Below are positions 10,731 to 22,565 of a stretch of 64,000 nt of DNA, piece by piece. Location: contig KL647293.1 of assembly GCA_000727475.1 (NCBI GenBank), forward strand, positions 3,266,580-3,330,579. The letters are read 5' to 3'. Below the pieces are notes generated by a model, which made no database searches, was not told the DNA's origin, and was given only the letters and a program-made list of their open reading frames with translations. This DNA comes from Sarcocystis neurona. Taxonomy: Eukaryota; Apicomplexa; Conoidasida; Eucoccidiorida; Sarcocystidae. Position 1 is the first letter of the stretch; each line of letters opens with the position of its first letter. The translations under genes were made by a program, and so were the position numbers.

Positions 10731-13148
10731 ACACACGAGCATGCGCTGCATGTGGAAGTAAAAGCTCAGCATGTAGTCGACGACGACTCACTGTGTCGTC
10801 TTCTGTCTTCTGGCGTGGAAAGTGGTTTTCTGTCTCACTTTAATCCTTTTTCTTCAACTGCGTAGAACAGCACTACTTTGTTTCCGTGTCTTCTTCCGTC
10901 GTCTTCCCAGCACCGCGTCGATGCTGCTGAGTACCGTTTCACAATCACGAATTTGTTAGCAAAGCGGCCTATGTTTGCCACGTATTTCCTTTTCCTTCTT
11001 GTTCCTCGTTGTTTTCTTCGATCCACATCTATTTAGCGAAGACGCTGTCTTCTTCGTGCCTCTTCGCCGGTGCGTATTGTAGTGTCTACTCCCTCTGTGC
11101 ACGGAGAGTGTCTCTTGCGGATGCCCGTCGTTTTCTCCGAAATACTCCTTGCTCAGAATATTTTCCGCGGAGAATATGCGTCACTTCTTCTTTGGGGCTT
11201 CGTCTTCTCCGGCGAGATAGACCAGCATCGCTCCTTTCCGGCGGCTGAATATGACCTTCCCCGTGGCTGAAAAGCGCCACTTCTCTCCTTTTTTGGACTT
11301 GCGCGTCCACCTGAACGAATTGCCTTCCCTTCTTGGACGGACACTGCAGGTCCGCGCGCCCTACTACGCGCCACAGGCCTCCGTTTTCTTCCTTTTCCTC
11401 TCCTCCTTCCGCATGTGCTGCTCTGCCGTGCATGCGCCAGTGCACAGCAAGCGCGGCGGCGGGACTTGCTAAGAAAAGCCGATTTTGCTGTTTCTCTTTC
11501 TTCCTCTCTCTCTTTTTCTCGGAAACATCACCCCGCCCTCCTCTCTTATGTCTGCGCCACCGCCGTGCCCACATATTTTCGGCGAACTGCATCTTGGACA
11601 TATGTATATGAATATATGTATATACACGCACACATACATACGGAGTAGTGCGATGCTTTCCTATCCATGTATGTACATATATATATGAATATACAACCGT
11701 ATATTTTGGGCTAATTGCGTCTAGGACATATGCATACACATATTTATATACATATACACGCATATATATGTGTATATACACATACGTATGCATGTGCAGC
11801 AGTGCGATGCTTTCCCATCCATATGTACATATATGTATGTGTATCTATGTAAACGTCACTGTAATATATATCAAATTGGCACGTCATGGGGCACCGTTTT
11901 TGCGTGGACATTCGTATACATTTCTTCGACAGCGTCTTCCACAACAGGAGGATGTTTCTTGCGTACCGATGCGAGGGCAGAGATATCTGTGAACTATTGC
12001 GTCTCTTCTTCGTGTAACCGTCACTCTCCTCCCACAAAAAGAGGGACCTTTCTTGAAGGATTTGCGACAGATAAACAGCCGTATATCTTAATATATAGAG
12101 CATATATAGAAATGTATGTGCATGAAGATATTCGCACTGTGGAAACGTAGCTAAAATTTGTATATATCTGTGGATGAGTGCACAGCGATATATACATATA
12201 TACTTCTGCAGGAGAAGCTTACTTCTCCTGCCGAGACAGGTCCTATAAATAAGTACATACATATATATATGTGTATTCGCCTTGACAGTGTAGCCCGCCA
12301 AACACACGCATTTTGTGCGCACATATATATACGACTACACATACATATGTATATATATATATACAAGCGCCTGCATATACACAGATATATGTATATATGA
12401 GTCTGTACATCTCCTATATATGTAGGTATATGTGAATAAGTCGTTAGGTTCCTTCCTTCCCTGCCTCCGGTTTCCACCGTCGTTGTCGGCGTTGCAGAGA
12501 GTCCAACTGCATGCGGGAAGTCGAATTATTTGTGCTGCGCTACGAGAGGTTTTTCGTCCCGCCCTTCCTTGGCCGTCCCCGTCTCCTTCCGGCTTCCCCT
12601 TCCGGCTTCCCCTTCCCTTTCTGTTTTCCTTCGTTTCTTCCTGTCCTCGTTTCTTCTCTTTTGCCGTGTCCGTCTGCCCCACTTTCTCCGGGTCTTCTTC
12701 TCTACGCAGCGCGTCGCCCCACAGCGCAGCGGGTGGAGAAGCAGCGCCGAGTCCCCGGCAGCTAAATTCCCAGCAGCAGGTCCAAGGAGAGCAGCAGGGG
12801 AAGCAACGACAGAAGAGGGGAAGCCGCAGCAACAGCCGCAACAGAGGACGAGAATCTGCGACAGCAGCAGCAGCAGCGACAGCAGCAGCAACAGCGACAG
12901 CAGCAGCAGCAGCGACAGCAGCAGCAGCAGCGACAGCAGCAGCAACAGCGACAGCGGCAGCAACAGGAGCGGTTGGTGTCCGCACGCAACTGTGGAGCAG
13001 CAGAAACAGCGAGTGTCTCTGTGTGCGTGTGGGGTGGGACCCTTCTTCGGCAGTAGGAGTTGCTGCGTCTTCTCAGTCTGCTGCGCAGCGCGTCTTTCTC
13101 TGGGGAAGGCCACACCTTCTCCGCGTTGCCATTCTTCTTCGTGGCAAG
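10731..13148. other. spacer upstream of eIF2D; possible unrecognised exon or leader
   Basis: An island free of triplets at about 10750-11600 is followed by AT/GT microsatellite DNA (11600-12450), a pyrimidine-rich stretch (12430-12720) and a CAG minisatellite (12860-12970) just before the eIF2D ATG. No protein was recognised with confidence. Promoter and 5' UTR of eIF2D should lie here. Confidence 0.45.
12862..12970 (+). repeat. CAG/CGA minisatellite
   Basis: About six near-copies of an 18-base pattern of CAG triplets interrupted by CAA or CGA, 180 bases upstream of the eIF2D start codon. Confidence 0.7.
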
Positions 13149-13210
13149 ATGTTCAGGAAGAAGCCGGCCATCGGGACGCAGAGTTGTCTGGGAAACAAAG
13201 AGAGGAAGAG
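13149..13210 (+). CDS. exon 1 of eIF2D-like gene
   Basis: ATG at 13149; encodes MFRKKPAIGTQSCLGNKERK and two bases of Arg21. The start MFxKxF/P with a basic tail before the first splice is the conserved eIF2D N terminus. Donor AAGAG|GTACGT. Confidence 0.85.
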
Positions 13211-16200
13211 GTACGTTCTGCGGCCCGACGAATGTCTCTGCCCTTCTCCCCTGCTGCTGCTCCCTTCCCTTCCCGTTCACTTCCGTGTCCCACTGCCCGG
13301 TCGCCATTCTCCACACATGCACAGAGACCCACGCATGACATCTACTACGGCCGCAGAGAAATTTATATGTCGTCGTATGAAGATGAAAACGGATTCGAAT
13401 CTCCATATAATATAGACGAAGGAGCCATACACAAATACATATATATAGATAGATAGACGTGTATATATAGGGGGAATACATATGCGCATATATATATATA
13501 TGTATAGACGTACTAGTATATAGATGAGGGACTTATACACATATAAATGTACATCCATATATATATATATATATATGTGCACACGAGTATACATATGAGG
13601 GAGATGTACACATTTCCATTCACATATATATATATATATATGAGGGAGAGGTCCAAATACATATAGGTGCACATGTATACGAGTATATATATGTTGGAGA
13701 GACGTATATATATATATATGCGTACGTACGAATATATAGGTGACAGATGTATACACATATGTATATATACATGTAGATATATATAGGCGAGGTATACACA
13801 CGTGCATTAATATATATCTATGTATATACGAGCGTATGTGGAGCATATACATATATATATATATATGTGTATGGTTGTGGACTGCGGTGCTTGTTGTTGA
13901 TGTTTAGGCTGCGGGAACAGGTCCTGCGTTCCTTCTTATTAGTAGAAGAAGATTTCGACTTGTTGCTCCCTTCTAAGGAAAGCTCTGCAGTTGTTGCTAG
14001 ACTGCAGCTACAGCAGTCTGCTGCTGCTGCTGCTTCACCCGTTCCTGCTGCTGCCGCAGAAGCGAAGAGGAACGCTGCGGCAGCAGGAACAGGCGCACCA
14101 CCGCCAGCGACGGGAAGAAAGAGAGAGTCGGGCGGACAGCAGCAACAGCAGCAGCGCAGCAACAGCAGCGTTTCTCCTCTCCCCAGCCACGCGAGCAGCA
14201 GCAAAGGAGGAGGCGGAGCAGAACCGAAGAGAGAAGCAGCTCACAACAGCAGCAGCAGCCGTAAAGCATGCGTGTACTTCTGCAAAAATGAGCCTCTATT
14301 TTTTGAAGTCAACGGGCTACTTGTCCCCTCCGTAAGTTTCTCTCAACGAAGAGAAGCAGCAGCAGCAGCAGGTCTCACAGTATATATGTACTCGCCGCAC
14401 CAACACCTCACGGCAGCGAACAGCAGCAGCAGCGCAAGTAGCAACACCAGCAACACAAGCTGCTACTGGTACGCCTTCTCTACTGCTCCCGTTGCTGCTG
14501 CCGTCTCTTGCGCTGCTGCGACCTCAGAGGCTGCTGTCGTTCTTGCTCCTGGGGCTGCTACTGCTGCTGTTGCTCCTGTTACTGCTGCTGCTGCTGCTGC
14601 AGTTCCTCCTGCTGCTGCTGTTAGTGCTGCTGCTTCTGCCGTTACTGCTGCTGCCGCGGTTGTTGCTGCTGCTCTTACTGCTGCTGCTGCTGCTATTGCT
14701 GCTCCTGCTTTGTACTACAGCTCTACGCGCTGTGGAGCACGCCGGCAGCGCTTCCGACATTTGTGGTGCCGGGACGCGTCTCTTCGTTTCTGCTGCGAGG
14801 GGCTGATCTGATGCTGCCGGGCATTCTCTGGCCGCTCACACTGAAGCAGCAGCAGCAAAGGCTCCTGCACCAGCAGCAGGTGGAACAGCAGCAGCAGGCG
14901 CAACAGCAGCAGCTGCAAGAGCAGCAGCAGGAGGGGCGTGAGAAGAAAAAAGAGGAGGAGGAGCAGCAGCAGGGGCAGCAGCGGCAGGGAAGGGCCTCAG
15001 GTAGAGACGGCGAGACAGAGGAAGAGACGCAGCAGCAGCAGCAAAAGCAGCAGGCAGTGCACGAGCCGAAGAGGCACGAGCAACAGCAGCAACAGCAGCA
15101 GCAACCGCAACAGCAGCAGCAGCCGCAGCAGCAGCAGCCGCAGCAGCAGGAACAACAGCAGCAACAGCCGCAGAGAGGAGGGGGAAGAAGTGTGAAACGC
15201 GAGGCCGTCGTACGAGGATCGCTGTGGGCCATCCGCACTGCCGGCAACAAGTGAGGAGCAGCAGCAGCAGTAGTCAAGCACCGACAGCAACAACAGAGCA
15301 GCAGCAGCAACAGCAACAATAACAACAGCAAGAGCAGCAGCACGAGCAGCAGCAGCAGCCGCAGCAAGAGCAGCAGCAACAGCCGCAGCAAGAGCAGCAG
15401 CAACGGCAGCGGCAGCAACAGCAGCGGCAGCCACGGCAGCGGCAGCAACAGTAGCGACAGCGACAGCAGCCGCAGCAACAGCAGCCGCAGCAACAGCAGC
15501 GGCAGCAACAGTAGCGACAGCAACAGCAGCCGCAGCAACAGCAGCCGCAGCAACAGCAGCCGCAGCAACAGTAGCCGCAACAACAGCAGCCGCAACAACA
15601 GCAGCCCCAGCAACAGCAGCCACAGCAACANNNNNNNNNNNNNNNNNNNNNNNNNNNNNNNNNNNNNNNNNNNNNNNNNNNNNNNNNNNNNNNNNNNNNN
15701 NNNNNNNNNNNNNNNNNNNNNNNNNNNNNNNNNNNNNNNNNNNNNNNNNNNNNNNNNNNNNNNNNNNNNNNNNNNNNNNNNNNNNNNNNNNNNNNNNNNN
15801 NNNNNNNNNNNNNNNNNNNNNNNNNNNNNNNNNNNNNNNNNNNNNNNNNNNNNNNNNNNNNNNNNNNNNNNNNNNNNNNNNNNNNNNNNNNNNNNNNNNN
15901 NNNNNNNNNNNNNNNNNNNNNNNNNNNNNNNNNNNNNNNNNNNNNNNNNNNNNNNNNNNNNNNNNNNNNNNNNNNNNNNNNNNNNNNNNNNNNNNNNNNN
16001 NNNNNNNNNNNNNNNNNNNNNNNNNNNNNNNNNNNNNNNNNNNNNNNNNNNNNNNNNNNNNNNNNNNNNNNNNNNNNNNNNNNNNNNNNNNNNNNNNNNN
16101 NNNNNNNNNNNCAACAGCCGCCACAGCAACAGCCGCCACAGCAACAGCAGCCGCAGCAACAGCAGCCGCAGCAACAGCAGTAGTATCAGTAGCAACAATA

Positions 16201-19200
16201 GCAGAAGCCGCAGTGAGAAGCAGCAGCAACGTAAGAGGTAGCGAAATGCTGAAGACACGGCGTCAGAAACAGTGATGGAGCCGGCGCCGCCGCCGCAGCG
16301 GCAGAGGGAGAGGGCATCCGCCCCACATTCTTCGTCGCTCTCAAGTTGAAAAACTTCTTGCATGTTGTCTGTTTATTCTCTTTCTTCTCTTCTCCCTTTT
16401 AGCCACACACTGCGTTTCGTCCTTTCCTTCTCTTGTGCTGCTGCTGCTCGTTTGTTGACGCTGCTGCTAGGAGTCCTCTCCTGTGCCGCTGCCTCTGCGG
16501 TTGCCGCGCATGTGTTTGCTGCGCCGTGGCTTCTGCAGCTGCAGCAGAGGCTTCTTCATCTTCCTGCTGCTGCTTCTTCTATTTCTCCTCCTTGTAGCCG
16601 TTCTCTCTCTCCACTTCGTATTCCTTTCCCTCTCTTCACGCGGAACTGCGGCGTCGCTGCTGCTTCGATTTGCCTTCTGCTGCTGCTGCTCTTCTCTTCT
16701 TGGTGCTGTTGCTGCTGCTTCGCGATCCATCCCTTTGCCTTGTTTTGCAGCGGCTTCTTGCTTCTGCTGCCAGAGCTTCTTTTTCCTTGCGACTGCTGCT
16801 GCTGCTGGTACGTGTCTCTCTCTCTTTGCCGCTGCTGCTGCTGCTTTGACTCGTGTCCTTCCCTCCTGCTGTTGTTCTTTCTCCTTCTTCGCCTGTGGCC
16901 CTCCTGCTGCGTCTGCTGCTGCTTCTGCCGCCGCTGCTTCCGCAGCTGCTGCTGCTGCTGCATCTGCACCTACTGCTGCCGTTCTTTCAGTGCGACATCG
17001 CTTCCTTTGCTGTTGCTGCGGGTTTCCTTTTTCTCTCTCTCTTTCGCTCTCTCGCGCAAATTTAGTCTTGCCCTCTCGTCTTCCCTTCCTTCTCGCTTTT
17101 GTTTCTTCGTCTGCATTTCCTTCTTCTTCTTCTTCTCTTTCCCTCTGTGTTTTTTGTTCTGCTGCTGCTGTTGCAGGTACCCGTTTGCTGTGGGAGTGGC
17201 AGCCGTCGACGCCCCGTCGCTGCAGCAGCTGGCACTAGCAGGGAAAGGAAAAGCCGTGGAGGTTCTTCATTTTTTTGGGGACGGCCTTTGGTCAGTTTTT
17301 TCTTTTTCGACCTTCCTATTCGAATCGACGGAGTTCTTGTTTTCTTCTCTTCACAAACACATTTTGTCGTGTCTTTCCCCGCTTAGTCTGCTTCTCGTTT
17401 CTCCTCCTTTTTTCCCCCTGTATGCACATATATATATGTGTAGTATTACCTTTCTTTCAATCATTGTATTTGTATATGGATGAGTATTTACCACTCTCGT
17501 CTATTAAAATATGCATGTATTTCTGTGTACTCTCCGTTCCACTCTCGTCTTCTTCTCCTTTGTCCACTTTCTCTCTTCTTCTCTGCATATTAAGAATCCA
17601 TATATATATATGCGTGTGAATTGACCATACCGTACACTCAAATATATATTATATATATTTATATGTATGGGTGTCTTCGTGTTCTTGTGCCGTCTTTTCT
17701 TGTTTCTGTTTTCCTAGCGAGTGGTCTATCTGCTCCCGTATTGCGGGCCCTTTGACACGTCTCTTCCTTTCTGTTCTCGTCTTCCCTTTTCCATTTCTTC
17801 ATCTCCACACCTCCGCATCTTTGCGTCCTTCTTTTTCTGCCCTCGTCGTTCTCTTTTTTTTTCTTTGTTTTTCTCTGTGTCTCGCTGTACACATATACAT
17901 ATATATATGAATGCGTCTGTGTAGATGTATGTGTGATATTCATACACTTGTAGAGAAATAGAGAGCCAGCGTATACATATGTGTTTCAGCCAGAATAGAT
18001 TTAAACATATAAATGGATATGCGCCGGTATTTCTCCCTCCCCCCACGCATACGTCTATATAAATGGAAACAAATATATATGTACATATATATATTTATAC
18101 ATTTGCATATATATGCATATATATGTGTATATGTATGTATGGACATGTATGAATTGACGCCTGTGCAGATGTGTGTGGATGGGTTTGAATAGAAGATGAA
18201 GTTGCCTCTTCTTTACATCTTGGTGTCGCTGGACTTGCGTCTATTCATACATTCGCATATAAATATATACAAGTATACTTATAGTATCTACATACGTGTA
18301 AACAAACATATATATATATATATATTTATTTATCAACATATATAAATATGTAAGAATCCATATATATATATATATGTGTATATATATGTACGTAAATGAT
18401 CTACATATGCACGTACCAATATATAGCTATATATATATGTATTTACTTCCCAACATATATAAATATATATGGATATGTATATCTATATATATCTCCATAT
18501 ATCCACATACCATTACATATGAGTGTATATATTTGATTACCAGCATATATAAATATACAAGAATATTCATGTATATGTGTATATCTCTACATATCCACAT
18601 ACTATTTATATATATATATATATATGTCTGCATGTTTGTTGGTGTGGCGTAACAGGCAACTGGGATCGCAGAGAGCGCCAAACGAGTGTTTTAATTTGAA
18701 GGAGATAAAAGAAGGACCTCTTTCTGAAGACCCTGTTGCAGCAGCTGTTACTTCTTCTTCTTCTTCCTTAGCTCCTTCGGGTGCTAGCTGCTACACGACC
18801 GGCAACAATAGGTGCAGCAAGAGCAGCACAGACGCACCAGTTGCAGCAGAAGGTAGTGGAGTGAAGAGCGTACCGCTCCTGCTGGACCGGGATGTGGTAG
18901 AGACGGCGGATGACGGATGGGGAAGCTACGCAGCCACCGCAGCCGCAGCAGTAGTAAGAGACACAGCAACAGCAGCAGCAGTAACAGACGCAACAGCGGC
19001 AGCAGTAACAGACACAACAGCGACAGCAGCAACCGAAGCAACAGCAGCAGCAACAGAAACAACAGCAGCAGCAACAGAGGAATGGGAGGAGGAGGGAAGA
19101 CTGTTGGCTGCTGATGGGGACGGAGGGGTGCCGCGTGGTGTTGCTGCAGCGGCAGCAGAGGAGGAAGAAGACGAGAGAGAACAGCGGCAGCAGAAGATAT

Positions 19201-22200
19201 ACGAAGGAGCTGCAGCAGCAGCAGCATCGGCGAGGCGTGGAGGCAGAAGCAACAGCAGCGAAAGGGGGGGAGAAGGCGGAGTAGTTTCGCAGAGCAACGC
19301 AAGAGGAGGAGGAGGAGGGGAAGACGCGTTAATAGGACGCCCCGGTGCAGGCCACAGCAGTCGGAAGATAGATCTTGGGAAGCAAGAGAAAGACGAAGAA
19401 GAGGAAGAAGAAGAAATCGAAGAACAAATGGAAGCAGCGGCTGATAAAGACGCTCCTTCAACGTCTGCTGCTGCTGGAGCTCGTCCTGCGCCTGCCCCTG
19501 CTCCAAAAAGTTGGATGTCACAGCAGGTACCTCGCAGAAGGCGGCGCGGGACCGTCGAGCTCTGGCAGCAACAGCAGCAACACAGCAGAAGACCACGTGT
19601 GCTTGTAGACGTGTCTTTCTCTCTTTGTAAAGTACGTATATTTATACTGTAGGAGGAGCAGTAACAGGTCGTTGAATAAATATATACATATATATATACA
19701 TATGTATGGCTGCGTGATTATACACGTGTCTCTCTCTCCGTATATATGTATATATATCGTAGAAGGAGCAACAGCAGGTGCAGGTCGTTGAATATATATA
19801 TATATATATAGGGCTGGCGACTATACTCGTGCCCCTCTCTATATATATATGCACACTGTAGGGAGAACAACGGCAAGAGAAGGAGGAACAAGAGACGCAA
19901 TAGCAGTATGAATAGAAAGAGCAGCAGAAACGGGAGGAGGAAGAGAAGCAGCTGCAGGTCTGAAGAGTCGGAGCAGCCCTGCAGGACTGAAGATTAGCAG
20001 CGTCAGCAAAGGCGCAGGAAGCAGACGGAGCTTAGACAGCAAAGGCAGCAGCAGCGGCAGCAGCAGCAACTCCAGAAGGAAGAGCAGCAGCAGCAGAAGC
20101 AACGGGAGGTGGAAGAGCAGCGGCAAGACGCGCAACAACGGGAGCAGCAAAAGCAGCAGCAGCAGCCGCAAATACAGTGGCCGAACGGCAGCTGGCGCGC
20201 AGTCAGAGGTGGCCAAAGCAGAACGAAGAGAAGGGACAGCAGTGGCAGCAGAAGCCGATCTGCGCAGAGCTTCTAATAATAGAAGAGGACAGCAGCAGAA
20301 AAGATGCAGCAGACGCTGAGCGGCAGCAGCCTCCCCATGCGACAGGAGGAACAACAGGCTGCTGCTTGCTGAGAAGACGTGGAAGCAGCAGGCGAGCAGC
20401 AGCGGGAGAAGGCAGGTAGGGAAGCAAAAGACAGATACCACCACAGCAGCGGGGGACGGTGCAGCAGGAGGACGAACGACAGTCGCAACAGCAACACGGC
20501 AGTAGCAGCCGCCCAGGGAGGAAGGTGGACCTGACGGCCAAGAGGAGCAGCAGCTCTGGCAAACAAAATACAGCAGGGGAAGGAGCAACATGAGCTATGG
20601 TAGCAGCAGCAGAACCAAGAGCTGGGGCTGCAACAGAAAGAAGAAAGAAAGCAGCAGCAGCAGCAGGGAGCGGTACAGCAGCAGCAGCAGCCAGGATAGC
20701 GATGGCAGCAGCGGCAGCAAGAGGAGCACCGCGGGCAGGAAGAGGAGAGGAAACAGCAGGAGGAGAAGCAGGAGCAGAGCGCATCTGCAAGAGCAGAGGG
20801 AGCAGCAGGTGCCGTTGACAACTTTCCGTAGAACGTTAACTGCTGTTGAATGGCAGACGTGCGTATATTTATCTGCGTTTCTGTCCCTGTAGTAAAATTG
20901 CCTACATGCGAAGTTCCTCGTCCACATACACCTGCGTTTTCAAAGCTCACACAGTCAAATAGTAAATCGAACATATACACGTGTATAATATATATATATA
21001 TATATATATATACGTACACGTGTATGTATACTGCCCTTGCAGATGTATGTGCATACAGCTAGAAAATTAAACGTAAATCAAGTAGCCACACACATATACA
21101 TATCTTTATATGTATAGGTTGGCGAGTATTTTATAGCGTACGTATGTTGTTGATTGTTGACCCGGTTCCATGTGCACTGCGGTAGCTGTGTGAGTGGTGC
21201 TCCTGCTGCTGCTCGAATCATGATAGCTGCTACTACTGTTGCTGCTGGTGCTCCTGCTGTCGCCTGTCGCTCCTGCTTTGGCTGCTGCTGTTGCTGCTGC
21301 CGTTGCTGTTACTGGTGTTGCCGTTGTTGTCTCTGGTGGTGCCGTCCTTTTTGCTGTTTTCGCCGTTGGTGCTGCTATTGCTGCAGCTGCTGTTGCTGCC
21401 GCTGGTGTTGCTGCTGCCGTTCCGCGCAGCAAATGGATTTATATTTGAGGCTGTGCTGCTTGGAAGTGCTCCACGGGTTGCCGGAGGACCTCCTTCCTCT
21501 CGATCTTTCTGCCCTGCAGAGGTGAGCCCTATTTTCTTTCTACCGTTCCCCCGTCGTTCACATCACTTTTTGCTTCCTCCGCTTTTCTTCAGTTATTCGA
21601 CGAATACATTTACACCGGGAAGACTTGTCGATCGGTTCGTTTTTGTCTCGAAGGAAATGTGTACTGGCCGCTCTCTGGAGCGTTACGCGGTAGCGAAATT
21701 TTATGCCGAAGAGCCGAGGCAAGGCCCACTCCTTCCCGGTGCCCATACGCTGTTGAACCCTCTTTAACTTCTTCTGTACATGCCTGCATATACGCCACCC
21801 GAGTTGTTTTTTCGACTTCCTGCCTGCGCCCCTCTTTCTCTGCGCAGAGGTGTCGTGTACACTTCCCAGGTGTGCACAGCTTTCTCGGGAGCAGGTCTGT
21901 CTACTTTTTCCCTCGCCAGAGATGAAGCAGGTCTACGAAAATGCATGCGTGGGGTGGTGGGGTGCGCTTTTCCTGTCTGTGGCAAAAAGTCGCATTGCTG
22001 CAGAAGCCCCCGGCGTCTACTACGAAAAGTTCTTGCCGACTGCGTTGGCAGCAGCGGCAGAAAAAGCTGCGGCAAGAAAGAGAGAGGAAGGCAGCGAAGG
22101 AGAAGCAGCGGCAGCAGGACGGGAAGGAGACGCAGCAGCAGCAGCAGAAGAGGAGGAGAAGGTGGAGGACGGTGACCGTAACGTCTTTGTGGCTCCCGAT

Positions 22201-22533
22201 CTGCGGAAAAGTTCTTTCAAAAAGGTAACCCCTGCGACAAAAGCAAACTTCCCTTTGCTTCTTCTCTTCCTGTGGCCGTAAATGCAGCACTATCGCACCG
22301 ACCAACGTCTCTAGCAGTCGGGACTAAAACCTACATATGAAACTACACACACACACATATATATATATGTATATATATATAAACATGTGTCCTCCTCTCT
22401 CTCTCTATATATATACACACATCGGTCTTCCTCTTTGAACCTGTATTTTTTCGTGTGTGAACACACATATCTCTCTCCCTGTCCTAACACATGCAAATAC
22501 GTCTGTATACGTCCACATCTCCCCGCACGCATG

Positions 22534-22565
<32 letters not shown>

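Noticed and set aside
9667..10843. Several 200-residue frames rich in Leu, Cys and Ala
   Set aside because: All three plus frames are open because of CTG triplets; no motif, no splice partner and no non-repetitive core.
14723..16363. 546-residue Leu/Cys-rich minus-strand open frame
   Set aside because: It runs through 481 N and through CTG triplets, and it overlaps the well-supported eIF2D exon 3 on the other strand.
21901..21989. Longer eIF2D exon 7 starting near MKQVYENACVGWWGALF
   Set aside because: The frame is open and joins the accepted exon 7, but no AG acceptor before it gives the required phase. It remains a possible alternative.
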